Positions 25,477 to 34,313 of a DNA stretch of 64,000 bases are shown here, in pieces. Both the position numbers and the translations under genes were made by a program. Numbering within the stretch: the stretch's first letter is position 1; every line of letters starts with the position of its first letter. The DNA comes from Streptomyces sp. SLBN-31 (GTDB lineage Bacteria > Actinomycetota > Actinomycetes > Streptomycetales > Streptomycetaceae), in NCBI RefSeq assembly GCF_006715395.1, contig NZ_VFNC01000001.1, forward strand, positions 620,001 through 684,000, in the 5' to 3' direction. The notes under the pieces are model-generated. The model ran no database searches. It was not told the origin of the DNA and was given only the letters and a program-made list of their open reading frames with translations.

Positions 25477-26277
25477 TCAGTAGCGCTGGTTGAGGTACCC
25501 CAGCAACTCGTCGTGCAGCGGGCCGTTCGACGCGGCCGCGTTGCCGCTGTGCGGGCCCGGGCGGCCGTCGAGGCCCGTGAAGGTGCCGCCGGCCTCCGTC
25601 ACGATGACCGCGTTGGCGGCCATGTCCCACAGGGAGAGCTCGGGCTCGGCGCAGATGTCGACGGCGCCCTCGGCGACCAGCATGTAGGGCCAGAAGTCGC
25701 CGTACGCGCGTGTGCGCCACACCTCGCGGGTCAGGTCCAGGAAGCCGTCGAGGCGGCCCTGCTCCTCCCAGCCGGACAGCGAGGAGTAGGCGAAGGAGGC
25801 GTCCGACAGCTTCGAGACACGGGAGACGTGCAGGCGGGAGGCGGAGGACAGGCTGCGGCCGGTGAACGCGCCGTGCCCCTGCGCGGCCCACCAGCGCCGA
25901 CCCAGCGCGGGCGCGGAGACGACGCCGACCACCGGCTCGAAGCCGGTCTCGCCGGCCTCCATCAGGGAGATCAGCGTGGCCCACACCGGGACACCGCGCA
26001 CGTAGTTCTTGGTGCCGTCGATCGGGTCGATCACCCAGCGCCGGGGGCCCGTGCCCTCGACGCCGTACTCCTCGCCGAGGATCGCGTCGCGCGGGCGGGC
26101 GCGCTGCAGCTGGCCGCGGATCAGCTCCTCGGCGGCCTTGTCCGCCTCGCTCACCGGAGTCATGTCCGGTTTGGTCTCGACCTTGAGGTCGAGGGCCTTG
26201 AAACGGGCCATGGTCGCCGCGTCCGCGGCGTCCGCGAGGACATGGGCGAAACGGAGGTCGTCGAGGTAGTCCGGCAT
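25477..26277 (-). CDS. hisN: Histidinol-phosphatase HisN (inositol monophosphatase family)
   Basis: A 266-residue magnesium-dependent phosphatase of the IMPase fold that dephosphorylates L-histidinol phosphate in histidine synthesis; in Streptomyces this is the hisN type. Metal-binding motifs are GEEYG near residue 69, [12 protein letters not shown] near 86 and LSWDMAA in the C-terminal part. It stands apart from the main his operon, as in other streptomycetes. It is divergent from the TetR gene. Confidence 0.88.
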   Translation of the reverse strand: MPDYLDDLRFAHVLADAADAATMARFKALDLKVETKPDMTPVSEADKAAEELIRGQLQRARPRDAILGEEYGVEGTGPRRWVIDPIDGTKNYVRGVPVWATLISLMEAGETGFEPVVGVVSAPALGRRWWAAQGHGAFTGRSLSSASRLHVSRVSKLSDASFAYSSLSGWEEQGRLDGFLDLTREVWRTRAYGDFWPYMLVAEGAVDICAEPELSLWDMAANAVIVTEAGGTFTGLDGRPGPHSGNAAASNGPLHDELLGYLNQRY

Positions 26278-26382
26278 GGGACGAACGCTATCCGGCGAGG
26301 TGTACGAGGGGCCACACGGCCCGGATTACGGTCTGACGGCACATGGTGGCCGAAGGGCGCTCCCGCGTGCTCCCGCGAACCC

Positions 26383-26411
26383 TTGACAGTGCGTGTGCAC
26401 GCGTCAAATCT
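26383..26411 (+). promoter_or_regulatory. Candidate promoter and operator of tetR-type gene
   Basis: TTGACA (26383-26388), a 17-bp spacer and AAATCT (26406-26411). The spacer contains the inverted repeat GCGTG-TG-CACGC (26391-26402), well placed for autorepression by the downstream TetR-family protein. Confidence 0.45.
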
Positions 26412-26445
26412 GGGCGCAGAGTCGCTCCGCCCCAGGGAGGCGATG

Positions 26446-27051
26446 ATGCCTGCAGCGCGGGAATCCCTACTGGACGCCGCCTACACGGCGCTGGCGCGCC
26501 GGCCGTGGTCCGCCGTACGGATGGTGGACGTGGCCGCGGCGGCCGGAGTGTCCCGGCAGACCCTCTACAACGAGTTCGGCAGCAAGGAGGGGCTCGCCCG
26601 GGCACTGGTCAGAAGGGAGGCGGACGGCTTTCTCGCGGGAGTGGAGCGGGCGCTCGCCACGCACTCCGACGCCCGCGAGCGGCTGACCGCGACCGCCGAG
26701 TGGACCGCGTCGGCCGCCCGGGAGAACGCGCTGGTACGGGCCATGCTGACCGGCTGCTGGAGCGAGCGGCTGCCCTCGCCGACGCTGTCCGCCGTGCCGT
26801 CCTCCTCGGCCGTGCCCGCGCAGCGCAGGGCCGACGGCCCGCTGCCCTCGCCCGGCGACTTCGTGGCCATCGTCCGCGACCGGGCCGTGGCGGTGCTCGG
26901 GGGGCCCGGCGCGCACCGGACGGACACGGCGGAGCTGGCCCGCTCCTGCGAACTGGTGGTCAGGCTGGCGCTGTCCTGCGTGGCCGCCCCGCCGGTCGAC
27001 GGCGGGGTGGGGGACCTGGTGCGCACGGCGCTGCCCCGGCAGCCGGCGTGA
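26446..27051 (+). CDS. TetR-family transcriptional regulator
   Basis: A 201-residue regulator. Residues about 5-50 form the TetR helix-turn-helix (RESLLDAAYTALARR ... AAGVSRQTLYNEFGSKEGL). The C-terminal ligand-binding domain is Ala-rich with no identifiable ligand motif. The ATG at 26446 is 5 nt after AGGGAGG; an ATG one codon earlier is possible. It is convergent with the SMR exporter gene 24 bp away, which is a candidate target. A palindrome overlapping the promoter suggests autoregulation. Confidence 0.85.
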   Translation: MPAARESLLDAAYTALARRPWSAVRMVDVAAAAGVSRQTLYNEFGSKEGLARALVRREADGFLAGVERALATHSDARERLTATAEWTASAARENALVRAMLTGCWSERLPSPTLSAVPSSSAVPAQRRADGPLPSPGDFVAIVRDRAVAVLGGPGAHRTDTAELARSCELVVRLALSCVAAPPVDGGVGDLVRTALPRQPA

Positions 27052-27075
27052 GCCGGCCCCGGGCGGGGTCGCCGC

Positions 27076-27399
27076 CTAGTGCGTCGAGCCCGACAGTTGG
27101 AGGCCTATGACCCCCACGATCACCAGGCTGATCGACACGATCTTCAGCGTGGAGACCAGGTCGCCGAGGAAGATCATGCCGTAGATCGCGGTGCCCGCCG
27201 CGCCGATGCCGGTCCAGACGGCGTAGGCGGGGCCGACGTCGAGCTTGCGCAGGGAGAGGGTCAGCAGGCCGAAGCTGCCCAGGGCGAAGACGCAGAACGC
27301 GATCGTGGGCCACAGACGAGTGAAGCCGTGCGAGAGCTTGAGGCACACGGCGAAACCCGTCTCGAGCAAACCGGCCACCACTACCAGCAGCCACGCCAT
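27076..27399 (-). CDS. sugE: Small multidrug resistance protein, SugE/Gdx type
   Basis: A 107-residue, four-helix SMR transporter. The key glutamate lies in the first helix (VVVAGLLETGFAVCLK); GFAVCLKLS and the following GFTRLWPT fit the SugE/Gdx subgroup, known for guanidinium export, rather than the polyspecific EmrE subgroup. It works as an antiparallel dimer in the membrane. The ATG at 27399 has GGGAGGA 7 nt upstream. I looked for a guanidine riboswitch in the short leader and found none, so regulation may be by the neighbouring TetR protein. SugE versus EmrE is a motif-based choice. Confidence 0.83.
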   Translation of the reverse strand: MAWLLVVVAGLLETGFAVCLKLSHGFTRLWPTIAFCVFALGSFGLLTLSLRKLDVGPAYAVWTGIGAAGTAIYGMIFLGDLVSTLKIVSISLVIVGVIGLQLSGSTH

Positions 27400-27474
27400 G
27401 TGCTGTCCTCCCGTACGTCCGCTCGGTGCGAGTATGCACTTACCGGGCCGGCGTACGGGCAAACAACGCGGTGG

Positions 27475-28482
27475 TCAGTCGCCCTCCTTGTGCTCCCGGG
27501 TGGACAGCAGCCGGCGCAGTGAGTACAGCCTCGCCGGATCCGCGTGGCCCTCGGCAACCCACTGGTCCAGCGCGCAGTCCGGCTCGTCGTGGCTGCAGGC
27601 GCGCGGGCAGCCCTCGGTGCCGGGTTCGAGGTCCGGGAACGCTTTGATGACCCGGGACGGGTCGACGTGCGCGAGGCCGAAGGAACGCAGGCCCGGAGTG
27701 TCGATCACCCAGCCGTCGCCGCCGAGGGGGAGGGCCAGGGCGGAGGTCGTGGTGTGGCGGCCGCGGCCCGTGACCGCGTTGACATGACCGGTCAGACGGC
27801 GGCGGTCCACGGGGACCAGCGCGTTCACCAGCGTCGTCTTCCCCACGCCAGAGTGGCCGACGAACGCCGTGACCTTGCCGTCGAGCTGCTCGCGCACCCG
27901 GCCCACCGCGTCGCCGTTCTCCAGCTCCTCACGGCTGGTGACCACGTACGGGATGTCCAGATCGCCGTAGAGCTCCAGGAGCTTGTCGGGCGGCGACAGG
28001 TCCGACTTGGTCAGGACGAGGAGGGGGGTCAGGCCGCCGTCGTACGCGGCGACCAGGCAGCGGTCGATCAGGCGGGGGCGGGGCTCGGGGTCGGCCAGGG
28101 CCGTGACGACGGCGAGCTGGTCGGCGTTGGCCACGACCACGCGCTCGAAGGGGTCGTCGTCGTCCGCCGTGCGGCGCAGCACGGACGTCCGCTTCTCGAT
28201 GCGGACGATCCGCGCGAGGGTGTCCTTCTTGCCGGTGAGGTCACCGACGATGGCCACCCGGTCGCCGACCACCGCCGCCTTGCGGCCCAGTTCGCGTGCC
28301 TTCATCGCCAGCACGGTCCGGCCGTCGACCAGACAGGTCAGCCGGCCCCGGTCGACGGTGAGGACCATGCCCTCGGCCGCGTCCTCGTGGGCGGGGCGGA
28401 TGTTCGTACGCGGCCGGGTTCCCTTGCGGCCCGGGCGGACACGGATGTCGTCCTCGTCGGTGTGCTTGCCGTAGCGGCGCAT
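27475..28482 (-). CDS. rsgA: Ribosome small-subunit GTPase RsgA
   Basis: A 335-residue circularly permuted GTPase that assists late maturation of the 30S subunit. Order of motifs is G4 (LTKSD), G1 (GHSGVGKTT), then G3 (DTPG), the permutation diagnostic for RsgA. An N-terminal OB-fold and a C-terminal zinc site (CPRACSHDEPDC) complete the family layout. It lies 13 bp downstream of aroA on the same strand, so the two probably form an operon, an arrangement kept in many actinobacteria. Confidence 0.95.
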   Translation of the reverse strand: MRRYGKHTDEDDIRVRPGRKGTRPRTNIRPAHEDAAEGMVLTVDRGRLTCLVDGRTVLAMKARELGRKAAVVGDRVAIVGDLTGKKDTLARIVRIEKRTSVLRRTADDDDPFERVVVANADQLAVVTALADPEPRPRLIDRCLVAAYDGGLTPLLVLTKSDLSPPDKLLELYGDLDIPYVVTSREELENGDAVGRVREQLDGKVTAFVGHSGVGKTTLVNALVPVDRRRLTGHVNAVTGRGRHTTTSALALPLGGDGWVIDTPGLRSFGLAHVDPSRVIKAFPDLEPGTEGCPRACSHDEPDCALDQWVAEGHADPARLYSLRRLLSTREHKEGD

Positions 28483-28495
28483 CTCCTCTACGTCC

Positions 28496-29812
28496 CTACG
28501 CCCCGAGCATCCCGGTCCACAGCTCGGGGAAGTCCGGCAGGGTCTTCGCCGTCGTCGCCACGTTCTCGATCTGCACGCCCTCCACCGCGAGGCCGATGAT
28601 CGCGCCGGCTGTCGCCATGCGGTGGTCCTCGTAGGTGTGGAAGATCCCGCCGTGCAGGCGGCGCGGGCGGATGTGCAGGCCGTCGGCGGTCTCGGTGACG
28701 TCGCCGCCGAGTTCGTTGATCTCCTTGGTGAGCGCGGCCAGCCGGTCCGTCTCGTGCAGGCGCAGATGGGCCACCCCGCGCAGGGTCGAGGGGGAGTCCG
28801 CGAGGGCCGCGACCGCGGCGATGCCCGGAGTCAGCTCGCCGACGTCGCCGAGGTCCACATCGATACCGTGAACGGCACCCGAACCGGTGAACTCCAGTCC
28901 GTACTCGGTGAGTTCGCAGGAACCGCCCATTTCGGTGAAGATCTCCCGCAGCCGGTCGCCGGGCTGGGTGGTGTGCACCGGCCAGCCGGGCACGACGACC
29001 TTGCCGCCGGTGACCAGGGCGGCGGCGAGGAACGGCTGGGCGTTGGACAGGTCGGGTTCGACGGTCAGGTCCCGGCCGAGCAGCGCGCCCGGCGTCACCC
29101 GCCACACGTTCGGCTCGCCGCCCGACTCCGGCGTGTCCACCTGGGCGCCGACGGTGCGCAGCATGTCCACGGTCATGCGGATGTGGGGCAGGGAGGGCAG
29201 CGAGGAGCCGACGTGCCGGACCTCGACCCCCTGGTTGAACCGCGGGCCGGACAGCAGCAGGGCGCTGACGAACTGCGAGGACGACGAGGCGTCGATCTCC
29301 ACCGGGCCGCCGTCCAGCGCCCCGCCGCCGTGCACCGTCAGCGGCAGCGCGCCGCGGCCGTCGTCGTCGATCCGCGCGCCCAGCACGCGCAGGGCGTCGA
29401 TCACGCCGTGCAGGGGGCGCTCGTACGACCGCGGGTCGCCGTCGAAGCGGACGGGGCCGTCGGCGAGGGTGGCCACCGGGGGCAGGAAGCGCATCACGGT
29501 GCCGGCGTTGCCGACGTCGACCGTGGCCGGGCCGCGCAGGCCCGTGGGCAGCACCCGCCAGACCTCGCCCGTGCCGTCCGGGCCGACCCCCTCCTCGATG
29601 CCGACGCCCATGGCGCGCAGGGCGCCGGCCATCAGCAGCGTGTCGCGCGAGCGCAGGGGGCGGCGCAGCCAGCCGGGCTCGGAGGCGAGGGCGGCCAGCA
29701 CCAGGGCGCGGTTGGTGACCGACTTGGACCCGGGCACGTGGACCGTCGCGTCGACGGCTTCGCTCGCGTGCGGGGCGGGCCAGAGGGCGGTGTGTGCGGG
29801 GTTAACGGTCAT
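28496..29812 (-). CDS. aroA: 3-phosphoshikimate 1-carboxyvinyltransferase (EPSP synthase)
   Basis: A 438-residue EPSP synthase of the shikimate pathway, joining shikimate-3-phosphate with phosphoenolpyruvate. Substrate-binding motifs are [17 protein letters not shown] at the N-terminus, [12 protein letters not shown] near residue 105, [11 protein letters not shown], and [10 protein letters not shown] near the C-terminus. The 123-bp region upstream is relatively AT-rich and probably holds the promoter. It is followed by rsgA. Confidence 0.95.
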   Translation of the reverse strand: MTVNPAHTALWPAPHASEAVDATVHVPGSKSVTNRALVLAALASEPGWLRRPLRSRDTLLMAGALRAMGVGIEEGVGPDGTGEVWRVLPTGLRGPATVDVGNAGTVMRFLPPVATLADGPVRFDGDPRSYERPLHGVIDALRVLGARIDDDGRGALPLTVHGGGALDGGPVEIDASSSSQFVSALLLSGPRFNQGVEVRHVGSSLPSLPHIRMTVDMLRTVGAQVDTPESGGEPNVWRVTPGALLGRDLTVEPDLSNAQPFLAAALVTGGKVVVPGWPVHTTQPGDRLREIFTEMGGSCELTEYGLEFTGSGAVHGIDVDLGDVGELTPGIAAVAALADSPSTLRGVAHLRLHETDRLAALTKEINELGGDVTETADGLHIRPRRLHGGIFHTYEDHRMATAGAIIGLAVEGVQIENVATTAKTLPDFPELWTGMLGA

Positions 29813-29935
29813 GGCCCCACTTTAGTGGCTGGGCGTGACCGGAGATCTTGATCAAATGCGGCGAAATCATGGTGAAAGAACGGCATGGGAATTGCCGTGC
29901 ATATATGCGCGCGCACGGGCCGCAGCGGTGCCCGG

Positions 29936-30655
29936 TCACATCTCCAGGAGCCAGCGTCCTCCGCCGATCAGCGAGCACAGCGACACCGCGTGGAACAGGA
30001 ACAGCCACAGTCCCGCCGGCACGTGCGTCAGCCGGGAGAGCTGGTCCGCGTCCGAGTCGCCCGCGCCGCCGCGCATCCTCTTGGCCTGCAGTTCGAACGC
30101 CGGCCGGACGCCGCCCACCAGCAGGAACCACACCACCGCGTACGCGAACGCCGCTTGCACCTGCGGCCCCGCCAGCCACGACACCAGCAGGAACATCCCG
30201 CCCGTGAGCACCACCGTCAGCGCGCCGTAGGCGTTGCGGATCATGATCAACATGGCGATGAGCAGGGCCGTCGCCGCCCACAGCAGCAGTGTGATGTGCC
30301 CCGCGGCCAGCAGGGCCGCGCCGCCCAGGCCGAGCAGTGAGGGGGCGGTGTAGCCGGCGGCCGCGGTCAGGATCATGCCGATGCCGTGCGGCTTGCCGCG
30401 GGAGAGGGTCAGGCCGCTGGTGTCCGAGTGCAGCCGTATCCCCGTCAGCTGACGCCCGGTGAGCAGGGCGACCAGGCCGTGACCGCCCTCGTGGGCGATG
30501 GTGATGGCGTTGCGCGCGATGCGCCACACGCTGTGCGGGACGGTGACGGCGAGCGCCGCGACGAGGGTCGCGAGGACCACCCACAGGTCGGGGTCGGGCT
30601 GGGTGCCGAAGACGCGGTCCCACAGGGAGGCGAACGAGGATGCGGTGCTGTCCAT
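29936..30655 (-). CDS. M50-family membrane metallopeptidase
   Basis: A 239-residue integral membrane protein with five or six helices. The zinc motif is HEGGH at residues 55-59 in the helix ITIAHEGGHGLVALL, typical of the short M50B group (site-2-protease fold) lacking a PDZ domain. The second ligand-bearing region normally seen as LDPG or NLLP is not obvious. The start at 30655 (MDSTASS) fits the first predicted helix. Substrate is unknown; a regulated intramembrane role is possible. It sits between aroA and the sigK-type operon, 307 bp from the latter. Confidence 0.8.
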   Translation of the reverse strand: MDSTASSFASLWDRVFGTQPDPDLWVVLATLVAALAVTVPHSVWRIARNAITIAHEGGHGLVALLTGRQLTGIRLHSDTSGLTLSRGKPHGIGMILTAAAGYTAPSLLGLGGAALLAAGHITLLLWAATALLIAMLIMIRNAYGALTVVLTGGMFLLVSWLAGPQVQAAFAYAVVWFLLVGGVRPAFELQAKRMRGGAGDSDADQLSRLTHVPAGLWLFLFHAVSLCSLIGGGRWLLEM

Positions 30656-30962
30656 TGGCGGGCGTGGCTCCCATGGGTCTCGGCGGTTGCGGCGGTGTGG
30701 CGCGTAGGTGCGGACGGTACCTGAGACGCCGGCCCCGCAGGGATCGTTCCTGACAGCAAACCCGCAGGTCACGGTGTCGATGTGACGAAGTCGTCCAGCA
30801 CTCTGCTTTACCCGTGCCGGCTGTGCGCCCCCTTGGAGACACCTGTGCCGCGGCCGACTCCGCCGGTGCCACCTGCGCCTTTTTCGTCACCGCCGCAACC
30901 AATCCGGCGTCCCGGCAGGAACGGATTACGCCACGGACATGTCCCGACCACGGAGGCCCTCG
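30656..30962. other. Intergenic region between M50 gene and sigK
   Basis: 307 bp separate two divergent genes. It contains the CCAATCC-N17-GGATT promoter for sigK near its right end. No small ORF with a good SD is seen. A T-rich CTTTTTCG at about 30879-30886 is the only other departure from GC-rich sequence. Confidence 0.6.
30899..30928 (+). promoter_or_regulatory. ECF-type promoter of sigK (CCAATCC-N17-GGATTA)
   Basis: CCAATCC (30899-30905), 17 bp, then GGATTA (30923-30928). The start would be near 30935, giving a leader of about 28 nt to the SD-supported GTG at 30963. The same bipartite motif occurs at three other gene starts in the next 9 kb, implying autoregulation by this sigma factor. 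Confidence 0.75.
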
Positions 30963-31547
30963 GTGAAGGAAGCGGTACATATCGGCAGGAATCCTGCACA
31001 TGAGCCAGATCTGCAGGAACTGGTCCGCCGTGTGGCCCTGGGCGACGAGGAGGCGTTCGCCGCCGTCTACGACGCCGTCGCGAGCGGGGTGCTGGGAGTC
31101 GTCCGGGCCGTCGTACGGGACCGGGCGCAGTCGGAGGAAGTGGCTCAGGAGGTGCTGGTGGAGGTGTGGCGGACGGCTCCGCGCTTCCGGTCCGACCGGG
31201 GCACGGCCATGAACTGGATCCTCACGCTGGCGCACCGCCGGGCCGTGGACCGGGTGCGCTCGGTGGAGGCCGCGGCCGCCCGGGACCACAAGGCGTCCCT
31301 GCTGGAGCGGGTGCCCGAGTACGACGAGGTGGTCGAGCACGTCGAGGCCCGGCTGGAGCGGGAGCAGGTGCGGCGCTGTCTGCGCACGCTGACCGAGATC
31401 CAGCACCAGGCCGTCACCCTCGCCTACTACCGGGGGCTGACCTACCGGGAGGTGTCGGAGGCGCTGGCACTTCCGCTCGGCACCGTCAAGACGCGCCTGC
31501 GCGACGGACTCATCCGGCTGCGCGACTGTCTGGGAGTGACCGCATGA
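30963..31547 (+). CDS. sigK: ECF sigma factor of the SigK group
   Basis: A 194-residue extracytoplasmic-function sigma factor. Region 2 spans about residues 20-85 (ELVRRVALGDEEAFAAVYD ... NWILTLAHRRAVDRVR) and region 4 about 125-185 (LTEIQHQAVTLAYYRGLTYREVSEAL ... LGTVKTRLRDGLIRLR). Sequence and an RskA-type partner encoded immediately downstream (ATGA overlap) place it in the SigK group. The GTG at 30963 has GGAGG 6 nt upstream; the ATG at 30939 has no SD. It likely transcribes its own gene and other genes of this region. SigL/SigK naming varies between genomes. Confidence 0.82.
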   Translation: MKEAVHIGRNPAHEPDLQELVRRVALGDEEAFAAVYDAVASGVLGVVRAVVRDRAQSEEVAQEVLVEVWRTAPRFRSDRGTAMNWILTLAHRRAVDRVRSVEAAAARDHKASLLERVPEYDEVVEHVEARLEREQVRRCLRTLTEIQHQAVTLAYYRGLTYREVSEALALPLGTVKTRLRDGLIRLRDCLGVTA

Positions 31548-32296
31548 CCACCGCCGACCTGCACCGGCTGACGGGCGCCTACGCCCTGCACGCCCTCTCC
31601 GACGAGGAGAGCGCCGCGTTCGAACGGCATCTCGCGGGCTGCGAGGCGTGCGCGCAGGAGACGGCCGAACTGCGCGCCACCGCCGCCCGCCTGGGACTCG
31701 CCACCGCCGCGACGCCCGCTCCCGGGATGCGCGAGCACGTGCTGCGGCGCATCGGCACCGTCCGCCAGGACGGCCCCGGCGAACCGGCCCGGTCCGCCCT
31801 CACCCGCACCGAGCCGCGCGGCCGGACGGTGTCGCGCTGGGCGCTGGCGGCCTGCCTCGCGGCCGTCACGGCACTGGGCGGCACCACCGTCTGGCAGCAC
31901 CAGCGGGCCGAGGACGCCCAGGACCGGGCGCGCCGTGCCACGCGGGCGACGGACGACATCGCCGCCGTACTGACCGCGCCGGACGCCAGGACCAGGGCCG
32001 CCGAACTGGCCGGCGGCGCCACCGGGACCATCGTGGTCTCCCGCAGCCGGGACCGGGCCGTCTTCGCCGTCTCCGGGATGGCCGCGCCGCCCAGCGGCAA
32101 GGTCTACCAGCTGTGGTTCGACGACGACGGCACGATGCGGTCGGCCGGCCTCATGGACTCCCACCACGCCGAGCAGACCCTCCTCCTGCGGGGCGCCGTC
32201 GACGGGGCGTCGGGCATCGGCATCACCGTCGAACCCGGCGGCGGCTCGAAGCACCCCACTTCCGCGCCGGTCGCGCTGCTGTCCTTCCCGAGCTGA
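31544..32296 (+). CDS. rskA: RskA-type anti-sigma factor
   Basis: A 250-residue membrane anti-sigma factor. The N-terminus has a ZAS-like zinc motif (His29, Cys33, Cys36 in HLAGCEAC). One transmembrane helix runs from about 98 to 117, and the outer RskA domain ends with SGMAAPPSGKVYQLWFDDDG. The cytoplasmic part should bind SigK; in mycobacteria RskA is released by regulated intramembrane proteolysis. The ATG overlaps the sigK stop by 4 nt. An M50 protease gene next door is suggestive but unproven as its protease. Confidence 0.87.
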   Translation: MTTADLHRLTGAYALHALSDEESAAFERHLAGCEACAQETAELRATAARLGLATAATPAPGMREHVLRRIGTVRQDGPGEPARSALTRTEPRGRTVSRWALAACLAAVTALGGTTVWQHQRAEDAQDRARRATRATDDIAAVLTAPDARTRAAELAGGATGTIVVSRSRDRAVFAVSGMAAPPSGKVYQLWFDDDGTMRSAGLMDSHHAEQTLLLRGAVDGASGIGITVEPGGGSKHPTSAPVALLSFPS

Positions 32297-32309
32297 GCGG
32301 CTGCCGTCC

Positions 32310-32557
32310 GACGCGGTCGGCGACCGTGGAGCTGGGTGGCGGCCGAGTCCGTCCCTGGCCGGTCGCCGGATGCGGCCGGTGACCGCGGGGACCCGGCGGG
32401 GACGGGTGGCTGATCGTCCGTGGCCGGCCGGCCGGTGGCCACCGCCGGCCGCCGCCGGCCGCCGCCGGACGCGGTCGGTGACCGGAGAATCCGGCGGTGG
32501 CTCGGAGTACCGCACCTTCGCGTCCGCTCGCCCGGCGTCAGACGCGGCCTGTGACCG
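32310..32557. repeat. Degenerate repeats of GACGCGGTCGGTGACCG
   Basis: Four imperfect 17-bp copies start at about 32310, 32369, 32468 and 32541, the last within the 3' end of the small Asp23 gene. They surround a run of GCCGCCGGCC simple sequence. The region lies between convergent operons and holds no gene. The copies may reflect slippage or local duplication. Confidence 0.4.
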
Positions 32558-32882
32558 TGACCGTGACGGTCGGTGTGGGGTGGGTCGGGGCCAGGGTGGT
32601 CAGGCGGTCGCGGACATGGGCGCGGACCGCGCGGGCCACGTCCACCGCCCTGGCCCGGCGGGCCACGACGACCTGGATCTCCACGTGCCAGGAGCCGTCC
32701 TCGCCGTCCGCGGTCATCCGTACTCCCGCGGGCCGGGTCCGGCCGGTGTGCGCTGCCGGGCGGGACAAGGGGGAGCGCAGCCGCTCGGCCAGTCCCGGCT
32801 TGAGGAAGGCCACCCCGGCCACGCCCTCCGCCGCCGCGGCGGCCTCCTCGACGAGCGTCGTCTGCGCGATGTGCGCGGTCAT
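32538..32882 (-). CDS. Small Asp23/Gls24-like protein
   Basis: A 114-residue protein with an Asp23-like core in its C-terminal half (WHVEIQVVVARRARAVDVARAVRAHV), matching the VEI-VVxxG-xxxxVAxxVRxxV pattern of the family. Asp23/Gls24 proteins are cell-envelope stress proteins. It overlaps the zinc-finger/Asp23 gene upstream by 4 nt, forming the third gene of the minus-strand sigma operon. The family assignment rests on pattern only, as the protein is short. Confidence 0.68.
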   Translation of the reverse strand: MTAHIAQTTLVEEAAAAAEGVAGVAFLKPGLAERLRSPLSRPAAHTGRTRPAGVRMTADGEDGSWHVEIQVVVARRARAVDVARAVRAHVRDRLTTLAPTHPTPTVTVTVTGRV

Positions 32883-33511
32883 GGCGTACGGCCTTCCTGG
32901 TCGTCGTCTGCCGGTGCGGCGACGAGATCGATGACACGGATGTCCACGGCGGCCAGGGTCATTCCCAGCTCGCGGTCCGCCGCCTCACGCACGCACCGCC
33001 GCACCCGCTCGGCGACGTCGGGAAGGAAGGCGGCGATCGGGGCGTGGATGTCGAGACGGGCCCCGACGGCGCCGTCCCGCGCGCCGTCCTCACGGCCGTC
33101 GAGGAGGCGGCAGGAGCCGGCCCGCACGCCCGGGACGGTCTCGGCGGCCGCGCGCAGCACCCGCGCCGCGACCGCCTCCATGACCCACAGGTCCTCCGCG
33201 GGCTCCCCGAGGGGCAGCGGCCGCCCGGGACGCAGTTCGAGGCGTACGACGTCCATGACGCGCCGGGTCAGCGGCTCGGCGTCCCACGCGTGGGCGTCCG
33301 CCGCGTCGTCGCGCAGGCCGCGCACCGCGGACTCCAGCCGGTCGAGCTCGCCCACGGCCTCCCGGCAGTACGGGCAGGACCGCAGGTGGGCGTCGTCGGC
33401 CCGTTCCTCCCAGGCGAGCCAGGTGTGCGACAACAGCCGTCCGCACGGCAGGAGTTCGTCCTCGTCCCCCGCGGTGACGGCGCTGTTCGGCGGGTCGGTG
33501 TGAGAGGTCAT
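32879..33511 (-). CDS. ZAS zinc-finger - Asp23 fusion, candidate anti-sigma factor
   Basis: A 210-residue soluble protein. Residues 23-49 carry Cys23 and the exact anti-sigma ZAS motif H-x3-C-x2-C (His42, Cys46, Cys49 in HLRSCPYC). From about residue 95 to 195 there is an Asp23/Gls24-type domain (VMEAVAARVLRAAAETVPGV ... ERVRRCVREAADRELGM). There is no transmembrane helix. It overlaps the sigma gene by 4 nt (ATGA), exactly where an anti-sigma gene is expected. I infer it inhibits that sigma factor, with the Asp23 domain as the sensing or anchoring part. That combination is unusual and untested. Confidence 0.72.
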   Translation of the reverse strand: MTSHTDPPNSAVTAGDEDELLPCGRLLSHTWLAWEERADDAHLRSCPYCREAVGELDRLESAVRGLRDDAADAHAWDAEPLTRRVMDVVRLELRPGRPLPLGEPAEDLWVMEAVAARVLRAAAETVPGVRAGSCRLLDGREDGARDGAVGARLDIHAPIAAFLPDVAERVRRCVREAADRELGMTLAAVDIRVIDLVAAPADDDQEGRTP

Positions 33512-34092
33512 CGCCAGGCCCCCAGTGCTTGTGTCAGACAACGGCGTGCGCGGAAGACCCGGGCCCGGACGGCATCCTGGCTGATTCCGACCGTGTCCGC
33601 GATGAACTCGTAGGACCGGCCGTCCAGTTCCCGCAGCACCCAGCACGCCCGCTGTTCGGGCGACAGCCGGCCGAGGGCCTCGCGCAGCTCCCGGACCGCG
33701 TCGCGGGCCTCCGCGATACGGGCCGGGGACGCCGTGTGCTCGGCGGCGGGCAGGTCGCCGGCCGCGTCCAGCGGGGTCACCGGCCTGCGGGCGCGCAGCA
33801 CGTTCAGGCAGCGGTTGGTGACGATCCGGTACATCCAGGTGCCGAACGCGGAGCGGCCCTGGAACTCGGGCAGCCTCCGCCAGGCCCTGAGGAAGGCGTC
33901 CTGCACGGCGTCCTCGGCCTCGGCCCGGTTGCCGAGCAGACTCGTGGCGAGCCGCAGCAGCGCCGGGGCATGGCGCCGTACCAGCAGGGCGAAGGCGTCC
34001 TCGTCCCCTTCGGCGGCGCGGACCGCCAGCAGGGCGTCGTCCGTGCCCGCCCGGCCGACCGCTGGTGTGCTCTGGGTGCGGGACCCCGCCAC
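33508..34092 (-). CDS. ECF sigma factor coupled to Asp23 genes
   Basis: A 194-residue ECF sigma factor: region 2 (DAFALLVRRHAPALLRLATSLL ... GTWMYRIVTNRCLNVLR) and region 4 (RLSPEQRACWVLRELDGRSYEFIADTVG ... DAVRARVFRARR). I chose the GTG at 34092 because GAGAGGAG lies 8 nt upstream. The frame is open back to an ATG at 34239, only a few nt from the predicted start site of the CCAATCC promoter, so a near-leaderless longer form is possible; its extra sequence is Arg/Pro-rich and looks non-coding. First gene of a three-gene operon with two Asp23-type proteins. Confidence 0.85.
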   Translation of the reverse strand: MAGSRTQSTPAVGRAGTDDALLAVRAAEGDEDAFALLVRRHAPALLRLATSLLGNRAEAEDAVQDAFLRAWRRLPEFQGRSAFGTWMYRIVTNRCLNVLRARRPVTPLDAAGDLPAAEHTASPARIAEARDAVRELREALGRLSPEQRACWVLRELDGRSYEFIADTVGISQDAVRARVFRARRCLTQALGAWR

Positions 34093-34249
34093 GGGGCGGC
34101 TCCTCTCGTCCGTTCTTCCGAAGGTTGGACAGCGCCGGGCCGTCGTTGTTACGGAGCACTTCCGCGAGCGGGCGCCGCGCGGATGCCCGCCCCGGGGGTG
34201 GAAACGGGACGGGCGATCTCCCGGAGCGGAAGTCGACATTATTTCTCGT

Positions 34250-34279
34250 ACATCCGTAGCCGGACCGGGCTCGGATTGG
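34250..34279 (-). promoter_or_regulatory. ECF-type promoter of the Asp23 sigma operon (CCAATCC-N17-GGATGT)
   Basis: On the minus strand CCAATCC (34279-34273), 17 bp, GGATGT (34255-34250). The start would be near 34243, with a leader of about 150 nt to the GTG at 34092. Because CCAATCC and GGATTGG are complementary, a weaker reading in the plus direction also exists. Confidence 0.65.
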
Positions 34280-34313
34280 TCGGAAAAAAGAATTCATTCA
34301 ATCGTGTGTACGG

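Noticed and set aside
25438..26442. Plus-strand open frame across hisN leading into the TetR gene
   Set aside because: Only the part after 26443 is coding; the rest is antisense to hisN and lacks an SD.
27400..27470. Possible guanidine riboswitch before the SugE/Gdx gene
   Set aside because: The leader is too short and shows no paired ACGR-loop hairpins or ykkC core.
34093..34239. Longer start (ATG 34239) for the second ECF sigma factor
   Set aside because: It would be near-leaderless from the CCAATCC promoter, but the extension is Arg/Pro-rich and a strong SD supports GTG 34092; kept as an alternative only.
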